64,000 nucleotides of DNA, taken from assembly GCF_964340395.1 (NCBI RefSeq), contig NC_135569.1, positions 17,222,257 through 17,286,256 of the forward strand. The letters run 5' to 3'. The DNA comes from Glandiceps talaboti. Taxonomy: Eukaryota > Hemichordata > Enteropneusta > Spengelidae. Shown in pieces: positions 56,945-64,000 of this stretch. How positions within the stretch are numbered: position 1 is the stretch's first letter; each line of letters begins with the position of its first letter. The translations under genes were made by a program, and so were the position numbers. Under the pieces are notes generated by a model. It ran no database searches. It saw nothing but the letters and a program-made list of their open reading frames with translations, and had not been told where the DNA came from.

Positions 56945-57766
56945 ATTAGTCCCCGCCGGACGAAGTCCGGGACGGGGACTTATGGATTGGGTTCCGTCTG
57001 TCCGTCCGTCCGTCCGTCCGTCCGTCCGTCCATCCGCAGCCGTTTCTTGGAGATGCCTGGACCAATTTTTTTCAAACTTGGTACAGGGGCAACATACAAT
57101 GGCATACATATGCACCTCAATTTGTTTCACGATACGATCCAATATGGCCGCCTAGCAGCCATTTTGTTTGCAAATTTTCCCTGTCTAAAGCCATAACTCA
57201 GACATGCTTGAACAGATCTCATTCAAAGTTGGTATTAGGACAGTGTTCTATGGCATATATGTGCATATTCATTGTTGTCATGATACGATCCAATATGGCT
57301 GCCTGGCAGCCATTTTGTTTGTGAATTTTCCATGTCCAAAGCCATAACTCAGACATGCTTGAACAGATCTCATTCAAAGTTGGTATTAGGACAGTGTTCT
57401 ATGACATACATGTGCATATTCATTGTTATTGTGATACGATCCAATATGGCCACCTGGCAGCCATTTTGTTTGTGAATATTCCATGTCCAAAGCCATAACT
57501 CAGACATGCTTGAACAGATCTCATTCAAAGTTGATATTAGGACAGTGTTCTATGACATGCATGTGCATATCCATTTTCATCGTGATATGATCCCCCATAC
57601 CCGACCAATCCTTTATTGTTGTAGGCATGTTCCATGTCCAACAAGCAGACACAACATATCTAAGTCTGTTTGATTTAGGTTCACAAGTGTTGTTGCGTGA
57701 TCAGAGTAGTGATAATTCCTTAAAACCCAATCATAGCGGGGACTATGTCATTCTCAATGACTTGTT
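56945..57766 (+). mobile_element. Family A HINE-like element, copy A4 (full length, ~4 modules)
   Basis: Intact TAGTCCCCGC hairpin at the start, a long TCCG microsatellite, then about three to four ~151-bp modules. It ends GCGGGGACTA (57736-57745), GTCATTCTCAATGAC (57747-57761), TTGTT. Confidence 0.78.
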
Positions 57767-58189
57767 TTATGTATAATTTTATTTATAAGTATATGTTGTT
57801 TTTTGGAAAGGCAGTGCACTGGTTAACATAACATTTTGTTTTAACTGGTGTTTGTGTACATATACACACAATATACAAATTGATTATATATGTAATGGAC
57901 AAAGTTGGTATTAAGTGTATTATGTACAGTTTTGTACTTAGTATGGAATGTTAACGCACAGGAAGAGTATTCCAAAAAAAATTTATTCGGGTGGGGGATA
58001 CTTGAAAATTTATTCAGGTGGGGGGGTACTTGAAATATTTGGGGCTTTGGCAGGGGGGTACTTGAAAAAAATTAGGGTTTTACAAAAAATCTCCCCCCCC
58101 CCCCATACAAGTTTTTGTGAAAGCAGCCTTAGTGAGACACCGCTGTATTGAACGGTGACTTCTGATCTGAGGCTTCAAATGTACAAATA
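57767..58189. repeat. G-rich repeat block and C-tract
   Basis: GGTGGGGG(G)TACTTGAAAA repeats three to four times at ~57985-58070, followed by a C run and CATACAAG. It looks like the terminal region of a degraded DNA transposon. No inverted partner was found nearby. Confidence 0.4.
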
Positions 58190-58489
58190 TTATGAACCGG
58201 TTTCCAAGAAGTAATTAAGTTTCAGAGTTGATTTATAAATAAGAGCTAAGCCCCCAATAGCAGAAGCAGTGGTTGATTTAGCTTCACAGGGAAGGTGTTT
58301 GAAAGAATAACCATTAGGTGTGCAATCATTGAAAATAGGATCATCTCCAGATTCCGGTAGCCACGACTCTGTAACACAAAATATATCTATGCCTTTTTCA
58401 ACAATGTAATCAGCAACTTCAACAGATTTATTGCCCAATGATTGAACATTCCATGTGGCTAGAGTTAAAAGATCAGATTTCAAGATCAT
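58190..58489 (-). pseudogene. LINE endonuclease N-terminal fragment
   Basis: The minus-strand frame begins MILKSDLLTLATWNVQSLGN and continues KGIDIFCVTESWLPESGDD, then GGLALIYKS. WNVxSLxNK and the CVTESWL block (catalytic Glu of the metal site) are N-terminal landmarks of the apurinic-like endonuclease of CR1/L2-group LINEs. The rest of the endonuclease (SDH box) and the RT are missing: it stops at TGS-stop after 99 codons. It could be the same family as the RT fragment at 38842-39647, but they do not overlap, so this cannot be tested here. Confidence 0.7.
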
Positions 58490-59869
58490 CTCTTTTAGTT
58501 TGTCCTTTTAAACTTTGACGGGAATGTACAGGTAATGGATTAGAATACAGTTCTGTATGTCCAACAGTTATTCCAGTTATTCGATTATAGAAGGTTTACG
58601 ACGAGTACATTTTCCAGACAACAGCCTCTAGTATTTATCTTATATTCCTTCAAACAATTGAAAACATCAGTGGGAAGTTTATTGCAAGCATAAGGTAACT
58701 ATAACTAAGGTAATTATAACTTTGTTGTCGAAATCAATCATGATTATATTTGATTTAATTTCTTGGGGTAACATTGCGTTATTTGTCTTTTTCAAATTAT
58801 TAAAACTATGGAGCCCTGCCTATGTCAAAACTCACTACTAGAGATAATTCCAATTAATTCGAGATTAGTAGACAAATCAACGAATACTAGATAACGCTGT
58901 TGTTGGTTCCTGTTTGTAAATGATATTTCGATGATAAAATAAGAATCAAAAATGTTACAAAAGATTGCAGACTAGCGAAATGTAAAGTAATGAAGAACGT
59001 CAAAGTTCTTGTATTTGTTGTAATCTGTTAGCATTAGTTATTAAGAGAATGTACGTTACAGAGATGAAGCAGAAAATAATGGGAGGATGGTTAATGAGTG
59101 ATATAATGTAGTTTTCTTAATTATTTGAAGATAATCTGAGTTATTTGTCCGATGTCTATAAAAAAATAATTAAAAACTTGGTGGTAGTTTAAAGACTCAG
59201 TAACCCTGTTTATCATAAAACCCATACTGTTTTCCTTGAGTGCACCCCTCACTTGGAGCTTACGCAATACTACATAGTGACCCTGTTCACTGAAATACAT
59301 TACTTTTCCCAAGCTTCTTGAGACAATTGAGTATTTCTGTGCAAATCGGTTTATAGTGTTGTCGCTTGTATCATCTTAGCTCAAGACCGAATGAATTATT
59401 TGCCATGGAACAAGCAGTGAATGACACGTCTGACAGAACTGAATGACCTACCCATAACTTTTAAGATGTTTCGATGAGAAACATACAATAAAGTACGGGC
59501 ATTCTAATTCACACTTCTTAAAAATGCAGATTGTTTGTTTACCTTTTTTTTAAAATAATTCACCAAGAATTCTCAACATGTGTTACAGGCTTGTCAACTC
59601 AAACCTACCACTTGTGGCGCTCTGCTGGGTAGCCTGAAGTCGAGAGCAGAGCCACTAGCTACAAGGTGTCTTGGTAACAGAGACTATAGTTGGGTAATCA
59701 CAAAAGACACGTTTCTTTCAATTTATGTACTTTAAAGGGGGTGTGTTATCATGATTGGATGCGGAAATATAACAGTAAGTCTGGTTTTCTTTATTAAACA
59801 TGTGGGTATAGTGTCGTGTCAAGGCAGAGATAACGAAAAAAGAAGAAATTACAAATTTTATCTTCTTGC
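58490..59869. other. Unannotated stretch
   Basis: AT-rich sequence; could include LINE 5' sequence near 58500-58600 on the minus strand, but no ORF1 motif is visible. Confidence 0.3.
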
Positions 59870-59872
59870 TTA

Positions 59873-61531
<1,659 letters not shown>

Positions 61532-61741
61532 TTATCTCCTCACTCACAAAATCCGTTGCTGTCAAGTTATGAGTACAAAAAATAAACCCCTTTCCAGCTG
61601 TGAAAGTATTTTTTAAAAGGCCATGCACAGTTTGCACACATATTGCAAACTCTTCAACTCTCCCTCTACCAATGATAAAATCATTAGATGGGCTGACTGT
61701 TACTATAATGATAGCATTTAACTTTTCAAGAACATATTTCA

Positions 61742-62279
61742 ACCCTATGTAATAGGATTAGTTGCTAACTACATGATGATGGTGTCTTGTAGAGCCTGGA
61801 GATTATTAAATATGTTAATGTATGCAAATGATGTGACCGAATGTTCAGGTTTAACCCAATCTGATTGAAATCCGATGTAGATGTCGGTTAATCGTTCATT
61901 GCTATTTTACCTTCGTTATTTTGCCTGAATTGACCTTCTTGGTACATGTTTACATTTTTTAGCCTGATCGCCTCCTCTACGATTGAATCACATGTGTCCA
62001 AAACTAAAACGAAATAACACATTCTTCACACGGTAAACTGACTATTTTATCTCCTTATTTTCTTCTAACCTTTTTAAGCATCTGTATGGATATCTATTTG
62101 GGTCCATTTAAAGTATTCTTAACCAATATTTAATAAAGCTCATTAAATAAAATACATATAGTGGATAAAGGCCAAATTCACCAATGGAAGCTTAATCGCC
62201 AACATGGTTTTCATGGGGGGGGGGGGGGGCTTAACCATCGATTTTTTAATAGTATTATCTCAAAGAATGAAAGACTGCA
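61742..62279. other. Unannotated stretch
   Basis: A poly-G run lies at 62216-62229. Nothing else recognised. Confidence 0.3.
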
Positions 62280-62567
62280 ATGCAAACTTGGAATGTTGAA
62301 ATAACGTCCTCCCCAAAACTGCAAACTTACTCATCTTTCAAGTTAATTTTGCAACCTGAGAAATATTCAAGTTATGTCTATCCATGTACATTTAGAATTG
62401 CTATGTCTAGATTTCATTGTCCCTCTCATGATCTGAATATTGAGAGAGGAAGACATGAAAACATCCAAGAAAACTTACAATATTGCAACTTCTGTAGCTT
62501 AGACAATGTTTCCGTTTATATAGAAATTAATAGCCTAAAATTGGCTTTAAGAGTCAAAAACTTCTAG
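62280..62567 (+). pseudogene. LINE ORF2 C-terminal relic
   Basis: The frame reads WNVEITSSPKLQTYSSFK, then RIAMSRFHCPSHDLNIERGR and LQYCNFCSL. Many LINE ORF2 proteins end with a block of this form (SKLxTYxxFK ... RFRxSxHxLxIExGR ... CxxC), preceding a His/Cys zinc-binding end. Here the CxxC is present but the distal His/Cys pair is lost and the frame stops. The reverse transcriptase itself is not present upstream. Confidence 0.5.
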
Positions 62568-63600
62568 AGCTTTTAGGGGAAGACCCCCATGGGATCCCCA
62601 TGAGAGGTACACATTCCCAGTTCAAGCTCTTCCCTTACCTTTTACCCACCTTTTAACTTTTTATTGAATATTTCAACGTTATGTATACAAATATGTTGTC
62701 AATTACATGATAGTGCTATCTTGTAAAGTATTTGATATGCGAGACACAGTCAAGTAGTCCATTTACTGAGTTACGATATAATATCCGGGTATAATAAATG
62801 TACCTGGCATGTGAATATGATATGGGGGTGTCATCATGTTTTAGAAATTAATGACAGGGTGGGTCAGCCTGTGTGGGTTTTACAGAAGGAGATGTTTTAA
62901 AGACCCGATGGAACAATCCACCCCCACCTCCATCCCCGCCTTCCCAGTGGGAGCAACTGACCCTCACTGAAGGTGCTATGTTCGTTTTGAAATAGCTACT
63001 ACACCCTATACTTGATGCTACCCTATACTCCACCCTAGACTTTCATGGTCATAGCGCCACCTAACAACAATATTGTGTATTCTTTGTAAACGGTACGCAA
63101 AACTTACTCGTGATGAATTCCAGTGAGTAATACGCGTTCGTGTTAGATTAACAATGTTGTATGGCATGTAAGTTAACATAATAAATTATACGCATATTAT
63201 TGAAAACAATAGTAAAACACGAAATCTGATTAAGTTATAGAACGGATCGAATCAGTGAACTGTTCATCGTATATACCGTGCAATCCCCGGGGAAACGTGG
63301 TAAAAAGCAAAAGCCACACAGCTTTGATATCGTAACTATCCCTTCGTGTTGGCATGGGCAAATATCATATGATGGTTTCCGGATTATTATTAAATTATCA
63401 TTTAAACACGTCAAATAATTGCTTCTTTATGGTCTAGAAACGAAATACTTAGGAAAATATTTAGTGAACAGATACAGGATACAACGATTATATAATTATA
63501 AATTCATTTTAGTGGTCTTTAGAACGAAATTCACACTTCTGGTCCCCGCCACTCTTAAACTAAATAATAATGAACGCAAGGTATAATACGTAGTAACTAG
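62568..63600. other. Unannotated stretch
   Basis: No recognised gene or repeat apart from short C/G runs near 62920-62940. Confidence 0.3.
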
Positions 63601-63633
63601 TCGATCGATCGATCGATCGATCGATCGATCGAT

Positions 63634-63716
<83 letters not shown>
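63601..63716 (+). repeat. (GATC)n then (GATT)n microsatellite
   Basis: About nine GATC/CGAT units followed by ~20 GATT units. Confidence 0.95.
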
Positions 63717-63717
<1 letters not shown>

Positions 63718-63796
63718 AAAAGGACAAACGTTTTATATCACGATAAAAGTCAATTGATCAATATCACACAGAAAAAGTTGTATCTAACCACAAAAA

Positions 63797-63893
63797 ATAA
63801 TCAATCAATCAACCAACCAATCAATCAATCAATCAATCAAATAATCAATAAATCAATAAATCGATCGATCGATCGATCGATCAATCAATCAAT
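63797..63893 (+). repeat. (AATC)n with internal (GATC)n
   Basis: AATC/CAAT units with an embedded ATCGATCGATCG run. This is the inverse of the preceding GATT run, so the two blocks could fold into a long stem around an ~80-base loop. TTGA/AATC tails also end LINEs here (see 38785), so one block may be a LINE tail. Confidence 0.85.
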
Positions 63894-64000
63894 TACATCC
63901 ATGCTGTCCCCTGTGTCCTAATCTGTACGATACGTGATGTCATTCTACTCCTAAATATATCGTCCTACTTCCAACACTTTATTTTTCTATCTCATAGTAA

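Overview
The window is animal (metazoan) genomic DNA: AT-rich, repeat-dense and without bacterial-style operons. It holds recognisable pieces of one conserved gene, SSU72, the phosphatase of the RNA polymerase II C-terminal domain. These pieces lie on the + strand between 24145 and 52760. Four exons join in perfect phase and correspond to human residues ~28-194, with the same total length as the 194-residue human protein. Exon 1, which carries the catalytic Cys motif, was not found and probably lies upstream of the window. The repeat style (tRNA-derived SINE, CR1/L2-like LINE pieces, hAT-, piggyBac- and Harbinger-type non-autonomous elements, abundant minisatellites) suggests a marine invertebrate. 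I cannot name the phylum from sequence alone.

Layout. 1-13.4 kb: TTAA-ended piggyBac-like repeats in both orientations, a foldback MITE, two hAT-like TIR elements (2645-3943 and 5308-6411), a minus-strand SINE, a family B element and a family A element. 13.4-24.1 kb: mostly unrecognised DNA with a family D-like tandem block, another family B copy, family C ends and a second family A copy; this may be SSU72 intron 1. 24.1-52.8 kb: the SSU72 exons. Intron 2 (~21.4 kb) is more than half tandem repeats: two unrelated 50-bp arrays, a G-rich array, a ~36-bp array, a 30-bp array split by a LINE insertion, two related 31-bp arrays and a ~70-bp array. Intron 3 (~6.5 kb) holds family D, B and A elements, a 39-bp array rich in CACGTG and an ATATTTGATATT-type satellite. 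52.9-64 kb: a family B element just after the SSU72 poly(A) signal, an EcoRI-palindrome minisatellite, a possible SAP-like exon, a fourth family A copy, a LINE endonuclease fragment, a Harbinger-like element with a TTA duplication, a LINE C-terminal relic and GATC/GATT microsatellites.

The most interesting pattern is that three dispersed families unrelated in their ends (A, B, C) share one architecture: a 5' end that is also a hairpin, the same ~10-bp word inverted near the 3' end, a short hairpin just after it, and a T-rich terminus. In the two families with full-length copies (A and B) the core is a pyrimidine/purine microsatellite followed by tandem modules. This resembles non-autonomous Helentron (HINE)-type rolling-circle elements, but no Rep/helicase is present here to prove it.
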